Positions 26,205 to 34,024 of a DNA stretch of 64,000 nt are shown here, in pieces. The stretch is taken from contig CBDHYI010000002.1 of assembly GCA_965275915.1 (NCBI GenBank), positions 124,001 to 188,000 of the forward strand, written 5' to 3'. The DNA comes from JBDWFY01 sp965275915 (lineage in GTDB: Bacteria > Pseudomonadota > Alphaproteobacteria > Rhizobiales > Stappiaceae). The notes beneath the pieces were generated by a model, which saw nothing but the letters and a program-made list of their open reading frames with translations, searched no databases and had not been told where the DNA came from. Each line of letters opens with the position of its first letter. Position 1 is the first letter of the stretch. The position numbers were made by a program, and so were the translations under genes.

Positions 26205-26834
26205 ATGACGGGCGCAACGGTAATCGACCATCCTCTGGTACAGCACAAGCTGACACACATGCGGATGAAAGGAACCTCCACACAGGGGTTTCGCCGCCTC
26301 CTGAAAGAGATTTCTCTTCTGCTCTGCTATGAAGTAACGCGCGACCTGACCCTGACAACGACAAGCATCGAGACGCCTTTGCAGGAAATGGATGCGCCTA
26401 TTCTTGCCGGCAAAAAACTTGTCTTTGCGTCAGTCCTTCGGGCCGGTAACGGATTGCTTGAGGGCATGCTGGAACTTATTCCTTCTGCCCGTGTGGCTCA
26501 CATCGGCCTTTATCGCGATCCCAAGACGCTGAATGCGGTCGAATACTATTTCAAGGCTCCGGACGATCTGGAGGACCGGTTGACGATTGTCGTCGATCCG
26601 ATGCTTGCAACAGCAAATTCCGCGATCGCTGCCGTTGAGCGCCTGAAAGAACGCAACGCCAGAAACATGCGGTTCCTGTGCCTTTTGGCGGCGCCGGAGG
26701 GCATTTCGAAATTCAATGACGCCCATCCGGACGTTCCCATATATACCGCCGCCGTTGATGAACGTTTGAACGACAAGGGCTATATCATGCCCGGCCTTGG
26801 CGATGCCGGCGACCGTATGTATGGCACGAAATAG
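26205..26834 (+). CDS. upp: Uracil phosphoribosyltransferase (URC6-type context)
   Basis: A 209-residue Upp of normal length. It has the VLRAGNGLLEGM segment near 78-88, the PRPP loop VDPMLATANSA (residues 130-140) and the C-terminal uracil-binding GLGDAGDRMYGT. The canonical loop is ATG followed by G or N; here that glycine is Ala137. It converts uracil plus PRPP to UMP. In the URC pathway the same step (Urc6) starts degradation, so this copy may serve catabolism rather than salvage. ATG 26205, after AAGGG, is preferred over the longer frame from 26166; the gap to the DUF1688 gene is 54 bp. Confidence 0.93.
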   Translation: MTGATVIDHPLVQHKLTHMRMKGTSTQGFRRLLKEISLLLCYEVTRDLTLTTTSIETPLQEMDAPILAGKKLVFASVLRAGNGLLEGMLELIPSARVAHIGLYRDPKTLNAVEYYFKAPDDLEDRLTIVVDPMLATANSAIAAVERLKERNARNMRFLCLLAAPEGISKFNDAHPDVPIYTAAVDERLNDKGYIMPGLGDAGDRMYGTK

Positions 26835-26904
26835 GCCGTTTCGCTGATCCGGGCTTATTTGTCGGGAAACCCGAATTCGGAGCGGACGGTGGAGATGTCT
26901 TGAA

Positions 26905-26925
26905 TTAATTTTGTAACCGAATTAA
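26905..26925. promoter_or_regulatory. Palindromic A/T-rich site before the SDR gene
   Basis: TTAATT (26905-26910) and AATTAA (26920-26925) are inverted with a 9-bp spacer in the 120-bp gap between upp and the SDR gene, about 30 bp before its start. It could be an operator or an A/T-rich promoter element, and suggests that the SDR gene starts a new transcription unit. Confidence 0.3.
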
Positions 26926-26955
26926 ATTGAACCACTCATCAGCGGAGTGAAACGG

Positions 26956-27720
26956 ATGAAATTCGGCGCAGTTTATCCCAGCCTGGAAGGGCGGACGGTG
27001 GTCGTCTCTGGCGGCGGCAGCGGTATCGGTGAATCCATTGTTCGCCATTTTGCCGCGCAGGGGTCCAAGGTCGGGTTCCTGGATATCAATATTCCGGCCT
27101 CCGACGCCTTGAAGCAGGAACTGGTTGCCGAAGGGCACGCCGTTCACTTCGAAAACTGTGACATTACCAGTGTTGCCAAGCTGGAGGCAGCGCTCGACCG
27201 GATCCGTCAGGAACTCGGCCCCGTTACAGTGCTGGTCAACAACGCCGCGCATGATGAACGGCATACGCTGGACGAAGTGACGCCGGACTATTGGGATGAA
27301 CGTATCGCCGTCAATCTGAAACACCAGTTTTTTGCCGCCAAAGCGGTGGTGCCGGATATGAAGGCAGCGGGCAACGGATCGATCATCAATATGGGATCGA
27401 TATCCTGGATGATCGGACAGGGCGGGATGCCGTGCTACACGACGTCCAAGTCCGCCGTCCTGGGGCTGACGCGCGCACTTGCCCGGGATCTGGGTGTTTA
27501 CAACATCCGCGTGAACTCGATCGCACCCGGATGGGTCATGACACAGCGGCAGATTGACCTGTGGCTCGACAAGGAAGGCGAGGAGCGTTTGTTGGAACGG
27601 CAGTGCCTGAAACGCAAGCTGGTGCCTGAAGACATATCGCGGGCCGTCCTGTTCTTTGCGTCCGATGAAGCCGGCGCCTGCACCAATCAGTCTTACGTGG
27701 TCGATGGCGGCTGGATCTGA
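26956..27720 (+). CDS. SDR-family NAD(P)-dependent oxidoreductase
   Basis: A 254-residue classical short-chain dehydrogenase. The cofactor motif is GGGSGIG (19-25), NNAA lies at 95-98, and the catalytic residues are Ser148, Tyr161 and Lys165. The acidic residue after beta-2 (LDIN) favours NAD(H). The sequence resembles sugar (galactose/arabinose-type) 1-dehydrogenases, and ribokinase, an aldose epimerase and a phosphohexomutase lie downstream. A role in reducing a uracil-derived aldehyde cannot be excluded from position alone. ATG 26956 lies 9 bp after GGAG; an in-frame GTG at 26947 overlaps that site. Confidence 0.82.
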   Translation: MKFGAVYPSLEGRTVVVSGGGSGIGESIVRHFAAQGSKVGFLDINIPASDALKQELVAEGHAVHFENCDITSVAKLEAALDRIRQELGPVTVLVNNAAHDERHTLDEVTPDYWDERIAVNLKHQFFAAKAVVPDMKAAGNGSIINMGSISWMIGQGGMPCYTTSKSAVLGLTRALARDLGVYNIRVNSIAPGWVMTQRQIDLWLDKEGEERLLERQCLKRKLVPEDISRAVLFFASDEAGACTNQSYVVDGGWI

Positions 27721-27811
27721 GCAAGATCTTAAATTTATGTCCCGATGGACTTGAACCCGGCCGGATGCTTTGAAAGACTCTGTTTAAGGATAGCGAAGGG
27801 ATTGTGCCGGG

Positions 27812-28723
27812 ATGATCGTGGTCTATGGTTCGATCAATGTCGATCTTGTGGTTGCGGTCGAGCGTCTGCCGCAGGCCGGTGAAACGGTGGTCGGTGCGGA
27901 CCATCAGACATTTGCCGGCGGCAAGGGCAGTAACCAGGCGCTTGCCGCCCGTCGGGCCGGTGGCGATGTCAGGATGATCGGGGCCGTCGGCGGGGATGAT
28001 TTTGCAAAGACGGCGCTGTGCAACCTACAAGCGGACGGTGTGGATATTTCCGGCGTAAAGTCCGTCAACGGATCAACAGGCATAGCCCTGATCGGTGTTG
28101 CGGCGGATGGTGAAAACCAGATCATCGTCGCAAGTGGAGCGAACAGGCAGACGGATCCGGCATGGCTGCATGGCCTCCTCGATGCCGGTACGACGCTTGT
28201 CCTGCAGCTTGAAATTCCCATGAGCCATGTTGCAAGTGCGATCGCCCATGCAAAAGAAGCCGGAGCGCGGATTGTTCTCAATACAGCGCCGTTTGATCTC
28301 GGCGTTGCTTCGCATCTCGCCGATGTGGACTTTCTGATCGCCAATGAGGTTGAAGTCGCCGCGCTGGCCGAAACACTGCGATTGCCGCCTGCACCGGAAC
28401 ATTTCGCGCGCCTTTATGCGGGCCATCATAATCGGACCTGCATCGTCACACTGGGCGGCGAGGGTTGCATAGCCCATGATGGACACGGCTTTTACAAGGT
28501 TGCGGCGCCAAGTGTGGACGTTGTGGATACGACCGGGGCGGGCGATGCCTTTGTCGGCAGCCTGTCCGCCAGCCTCGACAGCGGAGACGATCTCGCGGCG
28601 GCACTGGCCCATGGCACGGCAGCGGGAGCGCTCGCCTGCACGAAGACCGGGGCGCAAACAAGTGCACCGAACGCTCAGGAAATTGCCGCGCTGGCAAAGA
28701 GCGTATTTGTCCGGATAAGTTAA
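27812..28723 (+). CDS. rbsK: Ribokinase
   Basis: A 303-residue PfkB-family sugar kinase. It opens with VYGSINVDLV, has the GGKGSNQALAARR substrate loop near 34-46 and the DTTGAGDAFVG motif near residue 235, where Asp is the catalytic base. It phosphorylates ribose at O5 to ribose-5-phosphate. No ribose transporter is present, so the substrate may be ribose released inside the cell from nucleosides or ribosyl compounds made by the genes upstream. The gap from the SDR gene is 91 bp. Confidence 0.88.
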   Translation: MIVVYGSINVDLVVAVERLPQAGETVVGADHQTFAGGKGSNQALAARRAGGDVRMIGAVGGDDFAKTALCNLQADGVDISGVKSVNGSTGIALIGVAADGENQIIVASGANRQTDPAWLHGLLDAGTTLVLQLEIPMSHVASAIAHAKEAGARIVLNTAPFDLGVASHLADVDFLIANEVEVAALAETLRLPPAPEHFARLYAGHHNRTCIVTLGGEGCIAHDGHGFYKVAAPSVDVVDTTGAGDAFVGSLSASLDSGDDLAAALAHGTAAGALACTKTGAQTSAPNAQEIAALAKSVFVRIS

Positions 28724-28829
28724 GCGGGGCTTTACCTTACAGTCACAAAGTCCGTCATTTCGGTTGCGGATAAAGACCCCGCTAACGCTTCTGTTCCAGG
28801 ATATCGTCGGTAATGTGTGGACGGGACCG

Positions 28830-29351
28830 ATGACCCAGTATTTTGCGTTTTTCATTGCGGTAGTCGTCGCGGCAGTGGGCTTTCCGCTTTATTTTCAGGG
28901 AACGCAAGGCCAATTGTCCTCTGCCGTGCAGGAGGTCGAGCCTAAACCGCAACAGATCGCAAAAGTGTCATCGGAGCGAGGGCGCCGGGTGCGCCTTCAG
29001 GGGGACCACCGCGGTCATTACCTGACCGAAGCGCGCATAAACAATCGTTCAATGCAGGTGATGGTCGACACGGGCGCATCCATGGTCGCCATTCCGGAGG
29101 AAGAGGCCCGCCGGTTTGGTTTTTCCGGCGGCCGCAGCAAGTTTACGGGCACTGCCCGCACAGCCAATGGCGTCGCACGCGTGGCGCCCATTATGCTTGA
29201 CGAAGTGCGGATTGGAAAAATAAGGGTCAGAAATGTTCGTGCTGCGGTGATTGAAAGAGGGTTGCTGGATGTAACACTGTTGGGGATGACATTTCTGAAC
29301 CGGCTTGAATCCGTCAGCATTGAAGACAATACACTTATCATGAAACAGTGA
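28830..29351 (+). CDS. Membrane-anchored retropepsin-like aspartic protease (TIGR02281 family)
   Basis: A 173-residue protein: one N-terminal transmembrane segment (FFIAVVVAAVGFPLYF, residues 7-22), a linker, then a retropepsin-like domain with the catalytic motif VDTGAS (Asp80-Thr-Gly). Further segments, RTANG and LLGMTFLNRL, match the clan AA TIGR02281 family common in alphaproteobacteria. The active form would be a dimer on the periplasmic side. The frame extends to a TTG at 28764, but the ATG at 28830 gives the usual short cytoplasmic tail. A terminator follows at 29399-29429. Confidence 0.85.
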   Translation: MTQYFAFFIAVVVAAVGFPLYFQGTQGQLSSAVQEVEPKPQQIAKVSSERGRRVRLQGDHRGHYLTEARINNRSMQVMVDTGASMVAIPEEEARRFGFSGGRSKFTGTARTANGVARVAPIMLDEVRIGKIRVRNVRAAVIERGLLDVTLLGMTFLNRLESVSIEDNTLIMKQ

Positions 29352-29398
29352 TTTTCATCGCGATATTCCAGCGACCAATAATCCTTTAATTGGCCGAG

Positions 29399-29429
29399 AA
29401 AACAGGCTAGGTGATAACGGCCTGTTTTT
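29399..29429 (+). terminator. Rho-independent terminator after the aspartic protease gene
   Basis: AAAACAGGC (29399-29407) pairs with GCCTGTTTT (29420-29428) around a 12-nt loop, ending in a T5 run. It insulates the downstream phosphohexomutase gene, which starts 44 bp later. Confidence 0.8.
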
Positions 29430-29472
29430 GAGGCTTACAATATTTCATAAACAGTATCCCGCCGGAGTCCCC

Positions 29473-30972
29473 ATGTTCCCAAAACCAGAAGCGCAGCTGA
29501 TACCCAACACAGCCGCTTACGAATCCCGCCCGATGGTCAAGACAACCGGTTTTCGCGAATATGACGCGCGCTGGCTGTTTGAAAAAGAAATCAATCTTAT
29601 GGGTATCCAGGCGCTCGGCATGGGGCTGGGCACTCTGGTCCAGGAAATGGGCGTCCGGCCTGAGATTGTTGTCGGACATGACTTTCGCGGCTATTCCGCC
29701 TCCATCAAAATGGCGCTGGTGACCGGTCTGATGTCGACGGGGATGAAAGTCCATGACATCGGGCTGGCCCTGTCCCCGATGGCCTATTTCGCTCAGTTCG
29801 AACTTGATGTTCCCGCCGTTGCCATGGTTACCGCCTCGCACAATGACAATGGCTGGACCGGCGTGAAAATGGGCGCCAACCGTCCATTGACGTTCGGTCC
29901 TGACGAGATGGGGCGCCTTAAGGACATCGTGATGAATGCCGCCTTCAACACGAAAGGCGGCGGCTCCTATCACTATGTCGATAATTTTTCGGAACGATAT
30001 GTGCGCGACCTGACCAATCGGACGAAACTGACGCGCCGGGTCAAAGTGGTTGCTGCCTGCGGTAATGGAACAGCCGGTGCGTTCGCACCGGCGGTCCTGG
30101 AAGCGCTCGGAGTGGACGTTGTGCCGCTTGACTGCGAGCTGGATCATACGTTCCCGCGCTATAATCCGAACCCTGAAGACATGAAGATGTTGCATGCCCT
30201 GCGGGATAAGGTTCTTGAAGCCGGTGCGGATGTCGGGCTGGGCTTCGATGGGGACGGCGATCGCTGCGGTGTCGTCGACAACGAAGGCGAAGAGATTTTT
30301 GCCGACAAGGTCGGCGTTATGCTGGCGCGGGATATTTCGGCGCTCCATCCCAATTCGCAATTTGTTGTCGACGTGAAATCGACCGGTCTGTTCAATACCG
30401 ATCCGGTCCTTCGGGAAAACGGCGCGAAAACAGACTATTTCAAAACCGGACACTCTTACATCAAGCGCCGTGTGACCGAGCTGAACGCCATTGTCGGCTT
30501 CGAAAAATCCGGGCACTATTTCTTCAACGCACCGATTGGGCGGGGCTACGATGACGGCCTGGTTTCGGCCATTGCGGTTCTGGATATGCTGGACCGCAAT
30601 CCGGATAAGTCGATGGCCGACTTGAGACGGTCCCTGCCGAAGACGTGGGGGTCGCCGACCATGGCCCCCAAATGTGCCGATGAAATCAAGTACGACGTTG
30701 TCGAACGGGTTGTCTCCCGCTTTCAGCAAATGCAGGCAGATGGCAGTAAGGTTGCCGGGCATGCGATCACGGATCTCATTACTGTGAACGGTGTCCGCGT
30801 TGTGAGTGACGACGGCACATGGGGCCTGGTTCGCGCGTCGTCCAACAAGCCTGAATTGGTTGTCGTGGTGGAAAGCCCGGTGTCGGAGGAGCGGATGCGG
30901 GAGATGTTTCATGCCTGCGACGCGGTCTTGCGTGAAAACCCGGAAGTTGGTGAGTACAATCAGACCATCTGA
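29473..30972 (+). CDS. Phosphomannomutase/phosphoglucomutase
   Basis: A 499-residue alpha-D-phosphohexomutase. The active-site phosphoserine loop is TASHN (120-124, Ser122), the metal loop FDGDGDR lies near residue 257, and the sugar loop GFEKSGHYFF near residue 342. A C-terminal phosphate-binding segment (VRASSNKPEL) supports substrate phosphate binding. It interconverts mannose- or glucose-1- and -6-phosphates for exopolysaccharide or LPS precursors; sequence does not decide between the two sugars. ATG 29473 follows CCGGAG and is preferred over the longer frame to 29428. The gap to galM is 103 bp. Confidence 0.9.
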   Translation: MFPKPEAQLIPNTAAYESRPMVKTTGFREYDARWLFEKEINLMGIQALGMGLGTLVQEMGVRPEIVVGHDFRGYSASIKMALVTGLMSTGMKVHDIGLALSPMAYFAQFELDVPAVAMVTASHNDNGWTGVKMGANRPLTFGPDEMGRLKDIVMNAAFNTKGGGSYHYVDNFSERYVRDLTNRTKLTRRVKVVAACGNGTAGAFAPAVLEALGVDVVPLDCELDHTFPRYNPNPEDMKMLHALRDKVLEAGADVGLGFDGDGDRCGVVDNEGEEIFADKVGVMLARDISALHPNSQFVVDVKSTGLFNTDPVLRENGAKTDYFKTGHSYIKRRVTELNAIVGFEKSGHYFFNAPIGRGYDDGLVSAIAVLDMLDRNPDKSMADLRRSLPKTWGSPTMAPKCADEIKYDVVERVVSRFQQMQADGSKVAGHAITDLITVNGVRVVSDDGTWGLVRASSNKPELVVVVESPVSEERMREMFHACDAVLRENPEVGEYNQTI

Positions 30973-31075
30973 CGACATGGGTTTTGGCCAATTTCGAATG
31001 TGTGCCGGCCGCGGCATGCCGTTGCCGAACGCTTCCCGACCGTCAAAGATAGCCGGGTGACATAGGGGGAACGAC

Positions 31076-32077
31076 ATGGCTCATGACCTGTTCGGAACGA
31101 TGGACGATGGCACTGAGGTGGCCGCCGTCACGCTGAAAAAGGGGCGTCTGGAAGCGCGCGTCATTACGTATGGTGCCGTGATTACCGACCTGAAGCTGGA
31201 CGGCCGTACGATCGTTCTGGGGTTCGACACGCTGGAGGCCTATCTCAAGCACTCGCCTTATTTTGGCGCCGTGCCGGGCCGGTTTGCGAACCGCATCGAT
31301 GAAGGCCGCTTTTCCATCGATGGCGAGACTTTTCAAGTCACCAAAAACCAGCAGAGCAGGCATCACCTGCATGGTGGTGCCAAAGGCTTCGGCAAGTCGG
31401 TTTGGGCCATTGAACAGTTGGACAAATCGAGCATCCTCCTGAAATATGTTTCCAAGGATGGTGAGGAGGGATATCCGGGTGCGGTCGAAGCTCTGTGCCG
31501 CTACACATTGACTGGATCCGATACCCTGCGTGTTCGGCTGACGGCAACGACCGACAAACCGACCTTGGTCAATCTCACGCAGCACAGCTATTTCAATCTG
31601 GACGGCGGCGCTGACATTCTCGACCATACCGTGGAAATCGCCGCCGAGCGGTATCTGCCGGTGAATGAAGACCTTATCCCCACGGGTGAGTTGCGCAACG
31701 TCGAGTGGACGCCGTACGATTTTCGCAATGGCCGGACGGTGCGTCGCAGGCCGGGCGAAGAGCATCTTGTCTTCGATCACAACTTCTGCCTTTCGGATCA
31801 GCCCCGCGGGGAACTGGCCTTCGCCGCCGCTGTCGAAGGTCCTGAGAGCGACACGCGCATGGAACTCTGGACCACCGAACCCGGCGTTCAGTTTTATGAC
31901 GGTAAGAAGGTCAATGTTCCGGTTCCCGGTCTGGCGGGCCGGAGCTATGGCGCTCATGCCGGTCTTTGTCTTGAACCGCAACGCTGGCCGGACAGTCCCA
32001 ACCACAGCGCATTTACTGACGCCGTATTGAGGCCCGGTGAAACGTATGTGCATGTCAGCGAATTCCGCTTCTCGTAA
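31076..32077 (+). CDS. galM: Aldose 1-epimerase (mutarotase)
   Basis: A 333-residue GalM-type protein. GRFANRIDEGRF, the LHGGAKGFGKSVW segment with the first catalytic-site His, NLTQHSYFNLDG with the second, and a C-terminal LEPQRWPDSPN with the nearby Glu base all match. It catalyses interconversion of alpha and beta anomers of aldoses. The ATG lies 6 bp after GGGGGA. It stands 17 bp before the polyamine deacetylase gene, so the two are probably co-transcribed, though no metabolic link is obvious. Confidence 0.93.
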   Translation: MAHDLFGTMDDGTEVAAVTLKKGRLEARVITYGAVITDLKLDGRTIVLGFDTLEAYLKHSPYFGAVPGRFANRIDEGRFSIDGETFQVTKNQQSRHHLHGGAKGFGKSVWAIEQLDKSSILLKYVSKDGEEGYPGAVEALCRYTLTGSDTLRVRLTATTDKPTLVNLTQHSYFNLDGGADILDHTVEIAAERYLPVNEDLIPTGELRNVEWTPYDFRNGRTVRRRPGEEHLVFDHNFCLSDQPRGELAFAAAVEGPESDTRMELWTTEPGVQFYDGKKVNVPVPGLAGRSYGAHAGLCLEPQRWPDSPNHSAFTDAVLRPGETYVHVSEFRFS

Positions 32078-32094
32078 GAAGGCTGCGCAGTTTA

Positions 32095-33132
32095 ATGAAG
32101 ACCTTTTTCTCCCCCGTTCAGCTTTCACACGATCCGCAGCATGAGTTGTCGGATGGCAAGCTGATGCCGGCCGTTGAAATTCCCGCGCGTGCGGAAAATG
32201 TTCTGACCGCCGTCAAAGAACGCGGCCTGGGTCCTGTGGTGGAGCCGGAAGATTTTGGACTTGATCCCGTGTTTCAAGTTCATGATCGGGATTATGTGAC
32301 TTTTCTGCAGAATTTCTGGGACAGGTGGTGTGCCGCCGGCCGGTCGGATGAGGCCTTTCCGTTTGTTTGGCCGGTACGCGGTCTGCGGGCCGACAAAGTG
32401 CCCTCTCATATCGACGGCCAGATCGGTTATTATTCTTTCGATGCCGGAACGCCGCTTGGTCCTCATACGTTTGCGGCAGCCAGGGCCAGCGCCAACTCAG
32501 CCCTTGGCGGCGCGGACGCACTGGTTTCCGGACAGAAAAGCGCTTTCGCGCTGTGCAGGCCGCCGGGCCACCATGCGGCGAAGGATTGCTTTGGCGGCTA
32601 TTGTTTCTTCAACAATGCGGCTGTTGCTGCGCAATATTTGCGGGATAACGGGTCTGACCAGGTGAGCATTCTTGATATCGACTATCACCACGGAAACGGA
32701 ACACAGTCGATATTTTATGACCGGTCCGACGTTCAGTTTGTGTCAATTCATGCAGACCCAGCCGACGAATACCCCTATTTTCTGGGCAATATTGATGAAA
32801 AGGGCGCTGGAACAGGAGAGGGGTATACGCTGAACTATCCTCTTCCAATTGGTACAGCGTGGCCGGAATGGTCGGATGTGCTTGCCGGCGCCCTGGCGTG
32901 TGTCGACGACTTCCGCGCCGATAGTCTTGTGGTTTCTCTGGGACTCGATCCGTTTGTTGACGATCCGATTTCTCAGTTCAAATTCACAGCTGATGATTTC
33001 AAGCGCATCGGAGAAGCGCTTGCCAGAATCAGCTGTCCGACCCTGTTTGTCCTTGAGGGCGGCTACGCGGTCGAGGCACTGGGAACCAATTGCGTCAATG
33101 TTCTGAGCACATTTGAAGAAAACACGGCGTAG
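32095..33132 (+). CDS. aphA: Acetylpolyamine amidohydrolase (histone-deacetylase-like)
   Basis: A 345-residue class II HDAC-like hydrolase. The catalytic His pair is His159-His160 (RPPGHH), the zinc ligands are Asp196, His198 and Asp285, and the transition-state Tyr is Tyr324 (LEGGY). These positions are each one residue from those known in the Mycoplana ramosa acetylpolyamine amidohydrolase, which supports substrate class as well as fold. It would deacetylate acetylputrescine, acetylcadaverine or acetylspermidine in the cytoplasm. It follows galM by 17 bp and converges with a HAD gene. Confidence 0.88.
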   Translation: MKTFFSPVQLSHDPQHELSDGKLMPAVEIPARAENVLTAVKERGLGPVVEPEDFGLDPVFQVHDRDYVTFLQNFWDRWCAAGRSDEAFPFVWPVRGLRADKVPSHIDGQIGYYSFDAGTPLGPHTFAAARASANSALGGADALVSGQKSAFALCRPPGHHAAKDCFGGYCFFNNAAVAAQYLRDNGSDQVSILDIDYHHGNGTQSIFYDRSDVQFVSIHADPADEYPYFLGNIDEKGAGTGEGYTLNYPLPIGTAWPEWSDVLAGALACVDDFRADSLVVSLGLDPFVDDPISQFKFTADDFKRIGEALARISCPTLFVLEGGYAVEALGTNCVNVLSTFEENTA

Positions 33133-33141
33133 TCCGGTCGT

Positions 33142-33759
33142 TCAGACCGGCAGGCCATGATCCCGAAGGTCACGGCGCAGGATAGCGGCATCCGTGAAGT
33201 GAAGGGCCTGCATACCCACTCGTTTTGCGCCTTCAACGTTTGCCGGAGAGTCATCGATGAAGATCGTCTGCGATGGCTCCAGATTGTTGCGTTCGATCAG
33301 GATCTCATAAATCCGGGCAGATGGTTTCAAGACTTTTTCGTGCGCCGAAACGACAATGTCCCGGAAGGAGTCTTTCAGAAACGAAAATCGCTCCTGCGTC
33401 TCTGCAAATTTTTCGTCGGAGAAGTTGGTGATCGAGTAAAGCGGTACGCTCTTGTCTTTGAGTTCCTTTAACAGAAGAACATTGTCATCGATCGGGCCGG
33501 GAACCATTTCCTCCCAGCGGTCCGAATAGGCGCGGATGTGGTCTTCATGGCTGGGAAATTTTCCCAGAAGTTCATTAATCCCGTCTTCCCAACTGCGGCC
33601 TCGGTCTTGCTCGGCATTCCATTCATTCGTGCAGACATTTTCCAAAAACCAACGTTTTTCGTCGGCAGAAGACATGATTTTATCGAAAAGTATGTTCGGG
33701 TCCCAGCGGATCAGCACATTGCCGACATCGAAGACCACCGTATCGATTGCTTGCGTCAT
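33142..33759 (-). CDS. HAD-superfamily hydrolase (HAD-IA)
   Basis: A 205-residue haloacid-dehalogenase-like phosphatase. Motif I DVGNVLI near residue 11 (first Asp replaces the usual DxD as DxG, frequent in YihX/epoxide-hydrolase-N-like HADs), motif II SITNFS, motif III Lys in VLKPSARIY, and motif IV FIDDSPANV. The usual nucleophile Asp is present. The reading frame extends to 33843, but the start at 33759 fits the family and the extra 28 residues look non-coding. Substrate unknown; YihX-type members act on sugar phosphates. Confidence 0.82.
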   Translation of the reverse strand: MTQAIDTVVFDVGNVLIRWDPNILFDKIMSSADEKRWFLENVCTNEWNAEQDRGRSWEDGINELLGKFPSHEDHIRAYSDRWEEMVPGPIDDNVLLLKELKDKSVPLYSITNFSDEKFAETQERFSFLKDSFRDIVVSAHEKVLKPSARIYEILIERNNLEPSQTIFIDDSPANVEGAKRVGMQALHFTDAAILRRDLRDHGLPV

Positions 33760-34024
33760 TGACAGTCCGTAAATGGATGGTGGGGCAGGGGAGATTTGGC
33801 CCGGAGCGTGAATACCGCTACAATAATGCAATCGGTTAATCATTCAATCGGAAATCTGCGGCACAGTTGGAGCAAGCGTATTCCGTAGAAGTGGACGTCC
33901 CTTTGCGACAGAGATACGCGGTGCGGTGATGGCGGAATGCACTTCACGCGATTTGAATATCGCAAAAGCAGCGCCGGTTGTTGAATTTCACCCTTGATGC
34001 GGCGCGTTCTGCAAGGACCTGTGA

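Noticed and set aside
29407..31077. A 556-codon open frame on the minus strand opposite the phosphomannomutase gene
   Set aside because: It is long, but it is entirely antisense to a gene with complete phosphohexomutase motifs, and its own sequence is rich in Arg/His/Gln with no recognisable domain; a shadow of GC-biased codon use.
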